Positions 35,501 through 44,523 of a stretch of DNA of 64,000 bases are shown piece after piece. A model generated the notes under the pieces. The model did not search any database. It had not been told where the DNA came from and was given only the letters and a program-made list of their open reading frames with translations. The DNA lies in the NCBI GenBank assembly GCA_017991555.1, contig JAGOQM010000005.1, forward strand, positions 8,229 through 72,228, given 5' to 3'. The DNA comes from Neisseriaceae bacterium (GTDB lineage: Bacteria; Pseudomonadota; Gammaproteobacteria; Burkholderiales; Neisseriaceae). Made by a program: the position numbers and the translations under genes. Position 1 is the stretch's first letter. The number at the start of each line of letters is the position of its first letter.

Positions 35501-38326
35501 ACGGGCAAAGTGACCTACACGCCTAACGCCGGTTACGATGGTCCAGACGAATTTGAATACACCGTTAAAGACAACGATGGCCAGGTTTCGAACCCAGCCA
35601 AGGTTGAGATCGACGTGACGCCGAAGCCATTGGTGCCACCTGTGGCCACTGATGACCAAGGCACGACTGACTTTGAGCAACCGGTTGTGATCGACATCAC
35701 TAAAAACGATACCGACGTTGATGGCACCATTGATCCAACTACCGTTGTGATCACCAAGCAGCCAGCGAATGGTACTGTGGATGTTGACCCAGAAACGGGC
35801 AAAGTGACCTACACGCCTAACGCCGGTTACGATGGTCCAGACGAATTTGAATACACCGTTAAAGACAACGATGGCCAGGTTTCGAACCCAGCCAAGGTTG
35901 AGATCGACGTGACGCCAAAACCATTGGTGCCACCTGTGGCGATTGATGACCAAGGCAAGACCGACTTTGAGCAACCAGTTGAAATCGACGTTGTGGGTAA
36001 CGACACCGACGTTGATGGCACCATCGACCCTAAAACCGTTGAGATCACCAAGCAGCCAGCTAACGGCACCGTTGTGGTTGACCCAATCACCGGTAAAGTA
36101 ACCTACACGCCTAACGCCGGTTACGATGGTCCAGATGAGTTTGAGTACACCGTTGAAGACAACGATGGCCAGGTTTCGAACCCAGCCAAAGTTGAGATCG
36201 ATGTGACGCCAAAACCATTGGTGCCACCGACTGCGGTTGATGATAAGGGTACGACTGACGTAAATGAGTCTGTTGTGATTGACGTGACCGGCAACGACAC
36301 CGACGTTGATGGCACTATTGATCCAACCACCGTTGTGATCACCAAAGATCCAGCGAACGGTACTGTGGTCGTTGACCCAGAAACGGGCAAAGTGACTTAC
36401 ACACCTAAACCTGGGTACCACGGTCCGGACGAGTTTGAATACACCGTTAAAGACAACGACGGCAAGGTTTCTAACCCAGCTAAGGTTGAAGTTGATGTGA
36501 ATGCAACAGTAGTGAATCCAGTTGAGGTTGTCGTGGACGAATCTGCGCTGTCTGGTTCAGCTAGTGAAGGTACTGCTGTGATTAAAGGCAGTATTGTTCA
36601 AGACAATCCTGATGGTACGGACGCTGGTGACTTGATTATCACGCCACCCACAACACCTTTAACCTCTAACGGTGAGCCTATCACTTGGGAGCAAGATGGT
36701 AATGGCGGCCTTGTGGGTAAAACGCCGGCAGGCGAGCCTGTGATTACCGTTAATTTGGGTGAGCCGACCACTGTGGATGGTAAAACAACCGTATCGTATG
36801 AAGTGACGTTAAATGGGCCGGTTGACCATGCCGAAGGCGATGATAAGTTAAGCATCGACATCGGCATCAGTAACGCCGTTGGCGATGTGACCCTAGGCGT
36901 TACTGTGACCGATGACGCACCAGCAGCACCAGCGATTGATGTGGTGGTGGGCGCTGAAAATACGTTCTATGCCAACGTTATTGTTAGCCTGGACTTCTCT
37001 AGCAGTATGGGGGGGCGTGACAGTGGTATATCTGTTGGAAATGATACTCAAAAGACACGCTATGAAGTTGCTATTGATGCGATTGAAACAATGTTGGATA
37101 AATATCAAGAACAGCTTGATGCAGTTGACCCTGGAAAAGGTGATGTTCGTGTAAATTTCTCTGGTTTTGCAGACACGTCCATCCAGTTCTATGCGCCAAA
37201 TTCAACTGACGTATGGATGTCTTTATCAGAAGCCAAGGATATTTTGGCTAGTTTGAAAGGACCTTATCCTCCAGGCTCTAATGGGATTGGTGTGAATACC
37301 AACTACGATGCAGCGTTACAGCAAGTAATTGCTAGCTACATGCAAACGGGGGGTAAAGGGCCAGTGGAAATGCCTAATGAGCAAGTTAACAATACGCTCT
37401 TTTTTGTGAGTGACGGCATTCCCAATAAGCACAATAGCCCCCGTGATAGCAATCTTCAAGGCAATGATCGTGGTAAAGAAGGCATTCAAGAAACGTCACC
37501 GAGTAATTACACGCCTGGCCATTCAGGCACTGACATCGGTGAAGACAAATGGACTGAGTTCTTAAAAGAACAAAACATTAAGTCTGTGGCCATTGGTATT
37601 GGCCCACAAATGGGTGAAGGGGAGATGCACTTAAAACCGATTGCGTACGACGGCACCGAAGGCAAAGACTTTGACTCAGAAGACGTGATTGTATTGGTTG
37701 ATATGTCAAGTTTGGGTGACGTGATGGCTGGATTGGTGCCGAACGCCAAAGTAATTGAAAGCTCTATCGGCAAGCAAAAGGATGGGTCTGATTTAGCCAA
37801 GATTGGTGCAGACGGCCTAGCTGAGATGTCGGTGAGCATCGATGGTGAAACCTATACCTTTGATGCAACAACCAAAGCCATTACCAGCGATTCAAGCGAC
37901 ACGGCTGGCTGGAAAGATCTAGGTAACGGCGTTTTAGAAGTGACCACCAACATTGGCAGTACGTTTACCATCACCATGTTTGGCGATAAGTTTGGTGATT
38001 ATAAGTATAAGCCTGCAGAGACCCGTCCTAGTGACACAACCAAGGAAGTCATTGACTACAAATTGGTGGATAAAGACGGTGACACGGTCAGCAACACCTT
38101 GACCATCGACGTGACGGCCATCCCTGATGAAGTGACTAGCCGTGGTGGTCGCAGCGCCAAGATGTTGGCTGCCGACTTTGAAGATCTGCCCGTGTTTAAT
38201 CAAGCGGAAGATCCGATTGCGGCTTTTGCCAAAGTACCAGCGCATGAACCAGAGGTTAACTCAGGTGGCAGCAGCATGGCCCAGCAGCTTGATCAATGGG
38301 TGACCGATCAATCGGCCATTGTGTAA
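32531..38326 (+). CDS. Giant repeat adhesin with VWA domain, type I secreted (BapA/LapA-like)
   Basis: 1931 residues. The GTG start at 32531 follows AAGGA. Residues 1-150 are a BapA-prefix-like N-domain, followed by a hydrophobic stretch (FWMFNPLWLLALLPVAAIAA, about 147-166) and a Gly run, the arrangement that retains such adhesins in the exporter. Twelve Ig-like repeats of 94-98 residues (about 187-1326) follow. A bridging domain comes next, then a von Willebrand A domain from about 1476 with the metal site VSLDFSSSMGG (DxSxS, about 1488). The C-terminus (DKDGDTVSNTLTIDVTA, then about 70 residues) is the likely type I secretion signal. No RTX calcium nonapeptides were seen, which is unusual for this class. 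No TAAG-type LapG site was found near the N-domain. The exporter genes follow directly. Confidence 0.88.
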   Translation: MKHIVLKINDKKETLETFKIVGGERGHGAQGKPLSIAAKANVHYELTDEATAFGPENIATKRVDGDLWIAFEGGDIAQPDLIIEDYFAADGASGYAEGESNLVIGQHENGKYYPYVPESAEQSDAISLLADGAEAGQALGGEEVALFWMFNPLWLLALLPVAAIAASSGGGGGGDKAPALLPPEAATDKGTTEVGKPIVVDVTGNDADKDGTIDPKTVVITKQPANGKVTVEPMTGKVTYTPNPGYHGPDDFEYTVKDNDGKVSNPAKVVIDVLAPPVAADDKGTTDVGKPVEIDVTSNDTDVDGTIDPKTVEITKQPENGTVVVDPITGKVTYTPNAGYDGPDEFEYTVKDNDGKVSNPAKVVIDVLAPPVAADDKGTADFEQPVVIDVVGNDTDKDGTIDPKTVVITKQPANGKVTVEPMTGKVTYTPNPGYHGPDDFEYTVKDNDGKVSNPAKVVIDVLAPPVAADDKGTTDVGKPVEIDVTSNDTDVDGTIDPKTVEITKQPENGKVTVDPITGKVTYTPNAGYDGPDEFEYTVKDNDGKVSNPAKVVIDVLAPPVAADDKGTTDVGKPVEIDVTSNDTDIDGTIDPKTVEITKQPENGTVVVDPITGKVTYTPNPGYDGPDEFEYTVKDNDGKVSNPAKVVIDVLAPPVAADDKGTTDVGKPVEIDVTSNDTDVDGTIDPKTVVITKQPENGTVVVDPITGKVTYTPNPGYDGPDEFEYTVKDNDGKVSNPAKVVIDVLAPPVAADDKGTADFEQPVVIDVVGNDTDKDGTIDPRTVEITKQPANGTVVVDPETGKVTYTPNAGYEGPDEFEYTVKDNDGKVSNPAKVVIDVLAPPVAADDKGTTDFEQPVEIDVVGNDTDKDGTIDPRTVEITKQPANGKVTVDPETGKVTYTPNPGYDGPDEFEYTVKDNDGQVSNPAKVEIDVTPKPLVPPVATDDQGKTDFEQPVVIDITKNDTDVDGTIDPTTVVITKQPANGTVDVDPETGKVTYTPNAGYDGPDEFEYTVKDNDGQVSNPAKVEIDVTPKPLVPPVATDDQGTTDFEQPVVIDITKNDTDVDGTIDPTTVVITKQPANGTVDVDPETGKVTYTPNAGYDGPDEFEYTVKDNDGQVSNPAKVEIDVTPKPLVPPVAIDDQGKTDFEQPVEIDVVGNDTDVDGTIDPKTVEITKQPANGTVVVDPITGKVTYTPNAGYDGPDEFEYTVEDNDGQVSNPAKVEIDVTPKPLVPPTAVDDKGTTDVNESVVIDVTGNDTDVDGTIDPTTVVITKDPANGTVVVDPETGKVTYTPKPGYHGPDEFEYTVKDNDGKVSNPAKVEVDVNATVVNPVEVVVDESALSGSASEGTAVIKGSIVQDNPDGTDAGDLIITPPTTPLTSNGEPITWEQDGNGGLVGKTPAGEPVITVNLGEPTTVDGKTTVSYEVTLNGPVDHAEGDDKLSIDIGISNAVGDVTLGVTVTDDAPAAPAIDVVVGAENTFYANVIVSLDFSSSMGGRDSGISVGNDTQKTRYEVAIDAIETMLDKYQEQLDAVDPGKGDVRVNFSGFADTSIQFYAPNSTDVWMSLSEAKDILASLKGPYPPGSNGIGVNTNYDAALQQVIASYMQTGGKGPVEMPNEQVNNTLFFVSDGIPNKHNSPRDSNLQGNDRGKEGIQETSPSNYTPGHSGTDIGEDKWTEFLKEQNIKSVAIGIGPQMGEGEMHLKPIAYDGTEGKDFDSEDVIVLVDMSSLGDVMAGLVPNAKVIESSIGKQKDGSDLAKIGADGLAEMSVSIDGETYTFDATTKAITSDSSDTAGWKDLGNGVLEVTTNIGSTFTITMFGDKFGDYKYKPAETRPSDTTKEVIDYKLVDKDGDTVSNTLTIDVTAIPDEVTSRGGRSAKMLAADFEDLPVFNQAEDPIAAFAKVPAHEPEVNSGGSSMAQQLDQWVTDQSAIV
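33089..36509 (+). repeat. Twelve tandem Ig-like coding repeats (282/294 bp)
   Basis: Units begin at 33089, 33371, 33653, 33935, 34217, 34499, 34781, 35063, 35357, 35651, 35945 and 36239. The first seven are 282 bases. Unit 8 onward are 294 because the linker LAPPVA becomes TPKPLVPPVA. The conserved core is VTYTPNAGYDGPDEFEYTVK, then DNDGKVSNPAKV. Units 1-2 and 3-4 are almost identical at the base level with a 564-base offset, which marks a duplicated two-unit block. Units 9 and 10 are also almost identical to each other. Confidence 0.95.
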
Positions 38327-38347
38327 CTTTGTCTTAACCATGAATCA

Positions 38348-38383
38348 ACACCTTCTGCCCAAATGGGGGCAGGAGGTGTTTTT
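38348..38383 (+). terminator. Terminator after the adhesin gene
   Basis: A 13-bp stem ACACCTTCTGCCC / GGGCAGGAGGTGT (one G-T wobble) followed by TTTTT, 22 bases after the adhesin stop. It would separate the adhesin transcript from the exporter genes or attenuate read-through. Confidence 0.88.
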
Positions 38384-38552
38384 AAATCAAAATACGGTAT
38401 GACACTGTGGGTTTATTGCCCACAAAGGGCTTATCAGAAATATATATTTAAAATACTTTATGTTGATTCGTTAATAACGAGTAAAATAATGATTATTCAA
38501 TGGGCTATGTGCCTTTCAGGGCAATGCCCATCTTAACCAATAGAAGTGATTT

Positions 38553-39815
38553 ATGAACATCAACAAGCCATGGTTCGGGTTGTGTGGCTTAAGCCTGTGT
38601 GGCCTATTGGCCATCGGATCGGCCACGGCCCAAGCCACTACCTTACAAGACATTTTAAAGGACGCGTTGGTGCATGACCCTGCAATGCGGGAAGCCAAGG
38701 CCAATACTGCGGTGGCGCACAACAATATGCAAATGACCAAGGCGGGACATTATCCTGTCATGAGCGTCATGGGCACGCAAATCTTGGGCCAACAGCACAA
38801 GTTTGAAAGCAATGCACAAGAAACCCACTTTGCCCCTGGCGTCAAAGCCACGCTCAACGTGTTTGCTTGGGGCGGCATTGAAGCGGCGGTGGATCGCGAC
38901 AAAGAAAAAGAGCGTTATTACCAGCATCGTCAGGACCAAACCCGAGAGGAAGTGGGGGACAAGATTGGCAAGCTGTACTTAACCGCTTTACGCGCCAAAG
39001 AATCTTTGGTGGTGGCGCAACGTAACCTGCAGCGCCACGACAAAATCATCCAAGATTTAAGTGAAATTGTGGTGCACGACCCCGGCCGGCGCAGTGAATT
39101 GGTGCAGGCTCAAGCTCGGCGCCTGCGGGTCGACACCAATATTGCAGAAGTACGGCGCAGCATGGGTCTTGCCTTAAGCCGCTTGGCCGCGTACACCGGC
39201 AAACCGTTGCGCCCAGAGGTGATTTCCGATCCGTTTTTAACCATCAGCGCCCACGAATTGGTGACTCGCTATCGCAATGAAGACGCCAAGCAAACGCCTA
39301 ACTATCAGGCCCAGCTAGCCGAACGCGAAAGCGCGCGGGCCGACGTGCGCGCTTCGAAGGCCGCCAGAATGCCAGCGATTAACATTGAAGGCGCGGCCAC
39401 GCGCGACAATAAAGAAGTGTATTTGCGCGTGTCTTGGGACGTGTTTAACCAAGCCTCTCGCTATTCGGTGTCGCAAAAGGCCGAATCGTTGATCGCGGCC
39501 GAATCGCGTATGGAGCAAGTGTTGCGGGACGTGACCGAGCGCAGCCGCACCGCCGAATTCGACATGGCCCAAAACGAACACCGCGCCAATTTGGCCAGCG
39601 AGTACATTACCGCCCAAAAAGAGGTGGTGTGGTCGTATGAGCAGCAGTTCAAGATAGCCCGCCGCACCTTAATCGACGTTTTGGATGCGTACAACGAATT
39701 GGCGGGGATTGAAGAAAACGAAGTGGCCGCGCGCAATGATTTTCGCGACGCTGCCCTAGAATATTTGCTGGCCCAAGCGCAGATTGCGATGTGGGCTGGC
39801 GTGCCTAATGAATAA
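38553..39815 (+). CDS. TolC-family outer-membrane channel of the type I system
   Basis: 420 residues. Signal peptide (MNINKPWFGLCGLSLCGLLAIGSATAQA), then two outer-membrane efflux protein repeats starting TTLQDILKDALVHDPAMREA. Typical helical barrel segments are GDKIGKLYLTALRAKESLVVA and TLIDVLDAYNELAGIEENEVAARNDF (the conserved second-repeat segment, in two pieces). It forms the trans-periplasmic exit duct for the adhesin (LapE/AggA role). It precedes the ABC and HlyD-like genes with short gaps, so the three form the export operon. Confidence 0.88.
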   Translation: MNINKPWFGLCGLSLCGLLAIGSATAQATTLQDILKDALVHDPAMREAKANTAVAHNNMQMTKAGHYPVMSVMGTQILGQQHKFESNAQETHFAPGVKATLNVFAWGGIEAAVDRDKEKERYYQHRQDQTREEVGDKIGKLYLTALRAKESLVVAQRNLQRHDKIIQDLSEIVVHDPGRRSELVQAQARRLRVDTNIAEVRRSMGLALSRLAAYTGKPLRPEVISDPFLTISAHELVTRYRNEDAKQTPNYQAQLAERESARADVRASKAARMPAINIEGAATRDNKEVYLRVSWDVFNQASRYSVSQKAESLIAAESRMEQVLRDVTERSRTAEFDMAQNEHRANLASEYITAQKEVVWSYEQQFKIARRTLIDVLDAYNELAGIEENEVAARNDFRDAALEYLLAQAQIAMWAGVPNE

Positions 39816-39846
39816 GCCGATCTGAGGCCTTAAGATCAGATCCAGA

Positions 39847-42039
39847 ATGATGACCATGAATTCAATTGTTGCCCACATTGCGTTAACCACCCAGTTATTG
39901 GGAACCCCAGTGGCCGAAGCAGCGCTGCTGGCTCAGGTAAAACGCGATTCAGATTTAAACATCGACTACGGCTCTTTGGCCGAAGTCTTGCGTAGCCACG
40001 GCTTCGAAACCCATTTGTCACGCCGGGCTTTGGCTGATATTCCCGCTTTAGCGGCGCCGTTTGTGGTGATGCTACAGCACGAAGAAGCCGCCGTGGTGAC
40101 GCAGGTGAGTGGCCGTGGCGCCGAGCGCGAATACCATTTGCGCCAAACCGATGGCCTAGTGCAGGTGTTAACCCATGCCCAACTAAGCCAAAGCTACCTT
40201 GGCTATTGTTGGTTTATTAAGCCCAAGGTGGCCGCCGACACGCGTTCCGAGCTGCCAGAGTATCACTTGCCGAAGGCGTGGTTTTGGCAGGTGATTTGGC
40301 GTTTTCGCCGCTATTATTATCAGGTAATTTTGGCCACCTTCATCATCAATTTTTTGGCCTTGGTGAGTTCTTTATACGTGATGAACGTGTATGACCGAGT
40401 CATTCCCAACCAGGCTTATGAAACCCTATGGGTGTTGAGTATCGGTGTGGTGTTGGCCATTGTGTTCGAGTTTGTGGCCAAGCTGATTCGGGGCTATTTA
40501 ACCGACATCGCCGGTAAAAAGGCAGATTTAATCATCAGTTCGGCCTTGTTTCGGCGGGTCATGGCCTTGCGCCTGGCCGAGCGCCCGGCTTCGGCAGGCT
40601 CTTACGCCAACAACCTGCGTGAATTCGAAGCGGTGCGTGATTTCATGACCAGCGCCAGCCTGTTGGCCTTGGTCGATTTGCCGTTCTTGCTGCTGTTTGT
40701 GGGGGTGATTGGGCTGGTGGGGGGTAAGTTAGCCTTGGTGCCTTTAACCATCATTCCAATCGTGGTGGTGGTGGGCTTATTGGTGCAAAAGCCTTTGGCG
40801 CGTTACATCGGCGAATCGATGAAAGAATCGTCGCAGCGCCAAGGTTTGGCGGTTGAGGCCTTGTCTGGCATCGAAACCTTAAAAACCAATAATGCCGCCA
40901 GCTGGGCGCAGAAGCGTTGGGACGACTTTACCGCCAAAACCTCGGCGTCGTCGATTAAAGTGCGAAACTTAAGCAACTTGATGATGACCTTTGCCGCCAG
41001 CATGCAGCAGCTAAATACCGTGTGTTTGGTGCTGTTGGGCACCTATTTGATTCACGCCGAAGACCCTGCCAGTAAGATCACCATGGGGGCGCTGATTGCC
41101 TCGGTGATTCTGTCTGGCCGTGCCTTGGCGCCGTTGTCACAGGTGGCCAGTTTGGCCACGCGTTTTCAGTCGGCCAAGCTGGCGCTGCAAGGAGTGAACA
41201 GCATTGTGGACCGCCCGATCGAGCGCGACCCCAATCGCCAGTACATTAGCTTGGCCACGGTACAAGGTCGTTTAAACTTCGAGCAGGTGATGTTCCAGTA
41301 TCAAGAAGACGTTGCGCCTGCGATACAAGGTCTAGACCTGACCATTAACCCCGGCGAAAAGGTCGGTATTTTGGGCCACATTGGCAGCGGTAAAAGCACA
41401 TTGTTGAAGCTGGCCAGCGGCCTGTACGACCCCAAACAGGGCAACATTACCTTAGACGGCGTTGACCTACGCCAGCTAGACCCTAACTTTTTACGTGGTT
41501 ACGTGACGCTGTTGGGGCAAGATCCAAGGCTGTTTTTTGGCAGCCTGCGCGACAATATGGATTTGGCGCGCGCCGATGGCTTTGCCAACGACCAAGCATT
41601 GCTTCAGGCCTTACACCGCTTTGGTTTGGATAAGGTCATCAACAACCATCCGCGTGGCTTAGACATGCCCATTGGCGAAGATGGTCTAGGCTTATCCGGT
41701 GGCCAAAAGCAGGTGTTGGCGTTGGCGCGCCTAACCCTAAGGCAGCCCAAAGTGGTGTTGCTGGACGAGCCAACCTCTGGCTTAGACCAGCGTACCGAAG
41801 AGATCGCCCTAGAGGCCTTAGGCAGCTGGAGCCAAGATAAAACCCTGGTGATGGTGACGCATCGGCCGCAGGTGTTGCGCCTGGTCGATCGAGTGATCGT
41901 GATGGCCGATGGCCGCATCACCATGGATGGCCCTCGTGACGTGGTGTTACGCCAGCTACGCGAGCAGGCCGAGCCTAAAGCGGCCGCATCGGCACCGAAA
42001 ATACAAACCGTTAAGGTAACCGCCCGAGCCCGTGGCTAG
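39847..42039 (+). CDS. Type I secretion ABC transporter with inactive C39-like domain (LapB-like)
   Basis: 730 residues. Residues 1-135 form a C39-peptidase-like domain without the catalytic cysteine: there is no QxxC motif, and the segment reads LLAQVKRDSDLNIDYGSL. It therefore probably docks the substrate instead of cutting it. The membrane domain spans about 155-450 (FWQVIWRFRRYYYQVILATF onward). The nucleotide-binding domain has Walker A ILGHIGSGKSTLLK, Q-loop LLGQDPRLFFGSL, signature LGLSGGQKQVLALARL and Walker B VVLLDEPTSGLD. It powers export of the adhesin. The start is ATG at 39847, with further in-frame ATG codons at 39850 and 39856. Confidence 0.9.
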   Translation: MMTMNSIVAHIALTTQLLGTPVAEAALLAQVKRDSDLNIDYGSLAEVLRSHGFETHLSRRALADIPALAAPFVVMLQHEEAAVVTQVSGRGAEREYHLRQTDGLVQVLTHAQLSQSYLGYCWFIKPKVAADTRSELPEYHLPKAWFWQVIWRFRRYYYQVILATFIINFLALVSSLYVMNVYDRVIPNQAYETLWVLSIGVVLAIVFEFVAKLIRGYLTDIAGKKADLIISSALFRRVMALRLAERPASAGSYANNLREFEAVRDFMTSASLLALVDLPFLLLFVGVIGLVGGKLALVPLTIIPIVVVVGLLVQKPLARYIGESMKESSQRQGLAVEALSGIETLKTNNAASWAQKRWDDFTAKTSASSIKVRNLSNLMMTFAASMQQLNTVCLVLLGTYLIHAEDPASKITMGALIASVILSGRALAPLSQVASLATRFQSAKLALQGVNSIVDRPIERDPNRQYISLATVQGRLNFEQVMFQYQEDVAPAIQGLDLTINPGEKVGILGHIGSGKSTLLKLASGLYDPKQGNITLDGVDLRQLDPNFLRGYVTLLGQDPRLFFGSLRDNMDLARADGFANDQALLQALHRFGLDKVINNHPRGLDMPIGEDGLGLSGGQKQVLALARLTLRQPKVVLLDEPTSGLDQRTEEIALEALGSWSQDKTLVMVTHRPQVLRLVDRVIVMADGRITMDGPRDVVLRQLREQAEPKAAASAPKIQTVKVTARARG

Positions 42040-42077
42040 GCTTTTAAACCGAAACGATGGATAAAGACCTTAAATAG

Positions 42078-43319
42078 ATGAAACCAATCAATAAAGACCA
42101 GCAGCCAGAAGCGGTTGACCAAGCAGACTTAAAGCTGATTAACGACCTAAATGCCGCCATGCAGCAAGAAAAACACCGCGGCCAATTTTGGGTGGTGATC
42201 CTGTTTTTAGTGCTGATCGTGGTGTTTTTAGTGTGGGCTTACAACAGCAAGCTCGAAGAAGTCACCCGCGGCCAAGGCAGCATTATTGCCAGCAGCCGTG
42301 AGCAAATCATTCAAAGCCTAGACCCCGGCATCATCGTTGAGATGAACGCCAAAGAAGGGGATGTGGTCGAGAAGGGGCAGATACTGCTCAAGCTTGACGA
42401 CACCCGTAGCGCCGCCATTTGGCGTGAAAGCGAAGCCAAAGTGGCCAACCTAGAGGCCATGAGTGCGCGCCTACGCGCCGAGTCGAGTGGCACGCCGCCG
42501 CAGTTTCCAGAAGGTTTAGATGACGCATTAAAGCAGCGTGAATACGCCGCTTACGTGGCGCGTAAGCGGGCCTTAGTCGATGGCGTGGCGGGGTTGCAAC
42601 GAAGCCAACGCCTGCTGGATCAGGAAATCGCCATCACCCGACCGATGGCCCAAAAAGGCTTAGTGTCGCACGTCGAGGTGTTGCGCATGGAACGGCAATC
42701 TGCCGACCTAGGGCTACAAATTGCCGACCGCCAAAACCGCTACGCCACCGACGCCAACAACGAACTGGTGAAAACCGAATCAGAGTTGGCGCAGGCGCGC
42801 GAAAACATGGCCATGCGGGCCGACCCGGTCGAGCGTTCTTTAATTAGGGCGCCGCTGCGGGGCATTGTGAAAAACATTAAAATCAACACCGTCGGTGGGG
42901 TGGTAAACGCCGGCCAAGAAATTTTAGAAATCGTGCCCCTCGACGACAAGCTGTTGGTCGAAGCCTACATTCGCCCACAGGACGTGGCCTTTTTACGGCC
43001 AGGCCTGCCAGCGGTGGTTAAAATCAGCGCCTATGACTACGCCATTTACGGCGGCTTAGAAGGCACCGTTAGCCTGATTAGCCCCGATACCTTAAGCAAT
43101 GACCGTCGTAACAGTGAACTTAAGCTGAACCAAAACGAAGTGTATTATCGTATTTTAGTGAAGACCAATGACAACAGCCTGGTGGATAAGAATGGCCAAA
43201 AAATGCCCATTATTCCTGGCATGGTGGCCACGGTTGACGTTAAAACCGGTGAAAAAACCGTGTTTCAATATTTGATTAAGCCGATTACCCGCATGAAGCA
43301 AGCCTTGCGCGAACGATGA
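42078..43319 (+). CDS. HlyD-family periplasmic adaptor (LapC-like)
   Basis: 413 residues. A short cytoplasmic N-terminus, one membrane helix (FWVVILFLVLIVVFLVWAYN, about 35-55), then the lipoyl/barrel-sandwich motif (SIIASSREQIIQSLDPGIIVEM and KEGDVVEKGQILLKLD, the first split here). A coiled-coil hairpin (about 130-240) follows, then the second lipoyl half (IRAPLRGIVKNIKINTVGGV) and the beta-barrel domain (YIRPQDVAFLRPGLPAVVKI). It joins the ABC transporter to the TolC-like channel. It starts 38 bases after the ABC gene. Confidence 0.9.
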   Translation: MKPINKDQQPEAVDQADLKLINDLNAAMQQEKHRGQFWVVILFLVLIVVFLVWAYNSKLEEVTRGQGSIIASSREQIIQSLDPGIIVEMNAKEGDVVEKGQILLKLDDTRSAAIWRESEAKVANLEAMSARLRAESSGTPPQFPEGLDDALKQREYAAYVARKRALVDGVAGLQRSQRLLDQEIAITRPMAQKGLVSHVEVLRMERQSADLGLQIADRQNRYATDANNELVKTESELAQARENMAMRADPVERSLIRAPLRGIVKNIKINTVGGVVNAGQEILEIVPLDDKLLVEAYIRPQDVAFLRPGLPAVVKISAYDYAIYGGLEGTVSLISPDTLSNDRRNSELKLNQNEVYYRILVKTNDNSLVDKNGQKMPIIPGMVATVDVKTGEKTVFQYLIKPITRMKQALRER

Positions 43320-43495
43320 TTTGGGTTTAAGGCCAAGCCTTAAGGCTGGGGGGTAGGCTGCGCTTTACCACACCCTACTACTAGTGGTTTTAAGCCAAAT
43401 AAGCCCACAATATTTTTGTTAATTCTGTTGAAACTAGTTGTTTTATGATTGAGTCCAACCTTTTTTATGAATGCCCCTTTACGATAGGATAAACC

Positions 43496-44407
43496 ATGGC
43501 AGGCAGCAGCTTACTGACTTTAATTGACGACATCGCCACCATGCTGGACGACGTCTCGCTGATGACCAAGGTGGCGGCCAAAAAAACCGCCGGGGTGTTG
43601 GGCGACGACCTAGCCCTTAACGCCCAGCAGGTGTCTGGCGTGCGCGCCAATCGTGAGCTACCGGTGGTGGCCAAGGTGGCCTTGGGTTCTTTGGTGAATA
43701 AAGTCATTCTCGTGCCTTTGGCCTTGTTGATCAGCGTGTGGGCGCCTTGGGCGATCACACCGTTGCTGATGGTGGGCGGTGCCTACCTGTGTTATGAAGG
43801 CTTTGAAAAACTGTACCACCGCGTCAAGCATGGGCCAGAAAACACAGAGCAAGCGGCCGAGGCCGTGGCCGAAGAAGACGTGGCCAGCTTTGAAAAGCGC
43901 AAGATTAAAGGCGCCGTGCGCACCGACTTCGTGCTGTCGGCAGAAATCATCGCCATTACCTTAGGCACGGTGGCCACGGCCTCGTTTAGCCAACAGGTGA
44001 TGGTGTTGGTGGGCATTGCCCTGTTGATGACGGTGGGCGTGTATGGGCTGGTGGCCGGCATTGTGAAGCTGGACGACCTAGGCCTGTGGCTGTTTCAAAA
44101 AAGTAGCCGTGCCGCCAAGGCCATCGGCCAAGTGTTGCTGCGCGCCACGCCTTACTTAATGAAAACCCTGTCGGTGGTGGGCACTGTCGCCATGTTTATG
44201 GTGGGTGGCGGTATTTTGGTGCATGGCGTACCGTTGCTACAGCAGTGGGCCGAAGGCCTGACCGCCGTCAGCGCGAGCTTACCAGTCGTGGGCGTGGTGG
44301 TGTCTTTTTTAGCGCCTTCTTTGTTGGGCATTGCGGTTGGCCTAGTGGCCGGTGCGCTTGTGTTACTGGGCGTGTCTGGCATTAAAGGCATTAAAGCCAA
44401 AGCTTAA
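43496..44407 (+). CDS. yedI: DUF808/YedI family inner-membrane protein
   Basis: 303 residues with a conserved start ([20 protein letters not shown] then [21 protein letters not shown]), which is the DUF808 signature. Several hydrophobic segments follow ([57 protein letters not shown]). The family is widespread in proteobacteria (E. coli YedI), with unknown function. It is preceded by 176 bases with an imperfect TTAAGGC/GCCTTAA palindrome and followed by a strong terminator, so it is a single-gene unit. Confidence 0.88.
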   Translation: MAGSSLLTLIDDIATMLDDVSLMTKVAAKKTAGVLGDDLALNAQQVSGVRANRELPVVAKVALGSLVNKVILVPLALLISVWAPWAITPLLMVGGAYLCYEGFEKLYHRVKHGPENTEQAAEAVAEEDVASFEKRKIKGAVRTDFVLSAEIIAITLGTVATASFSQQVMVLVGIALLMTVGVYGLVAGIVKLDDLGLWLFQKSSRAAKAIGQVLLRATPYLMKTLSVVGTVAMFMVGGGILVHGVPLLQQWAEGLTAVSASLPVVGVVVSFLAPSLLGIAVGLVAGALVLLGVSGIKGIKAKA

Positions 44408-44433
44408 TCCCCATTTTATTCGCCGTATGTTCA

Positions 44434-44468
44434 TCAGGCCTGACAACGTTGTTGTCGGGCCTGATTAT
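44434..44468 (+). terminator. Terminator after yedI
   Basis: TCAGGCCTGACAAC / GTTGTCGGGCCTGA with a GTT loop (one internal mismatch) followed by TTATTT. It lies 27 bases after the stop and may also act for the convergent gene. Confidence 0.85.
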
Positions 44469-44523
44469 TTGAAGGGCGCAGTGGGTTAGCAAGTGAAGCT
44501 TGATTGGCCTGTCTGGCTCGGTG

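Noticed and set aside
33002..36421. A 1139-codon open frame antisense to the adhesin repeats
   Set aside because: It is a shadow of the repetitive coding sequence: the codon pattern of the repeats contains no stops on the opposite frame, and the translation shows the same 94-residue periodicity with no family features or start signal.
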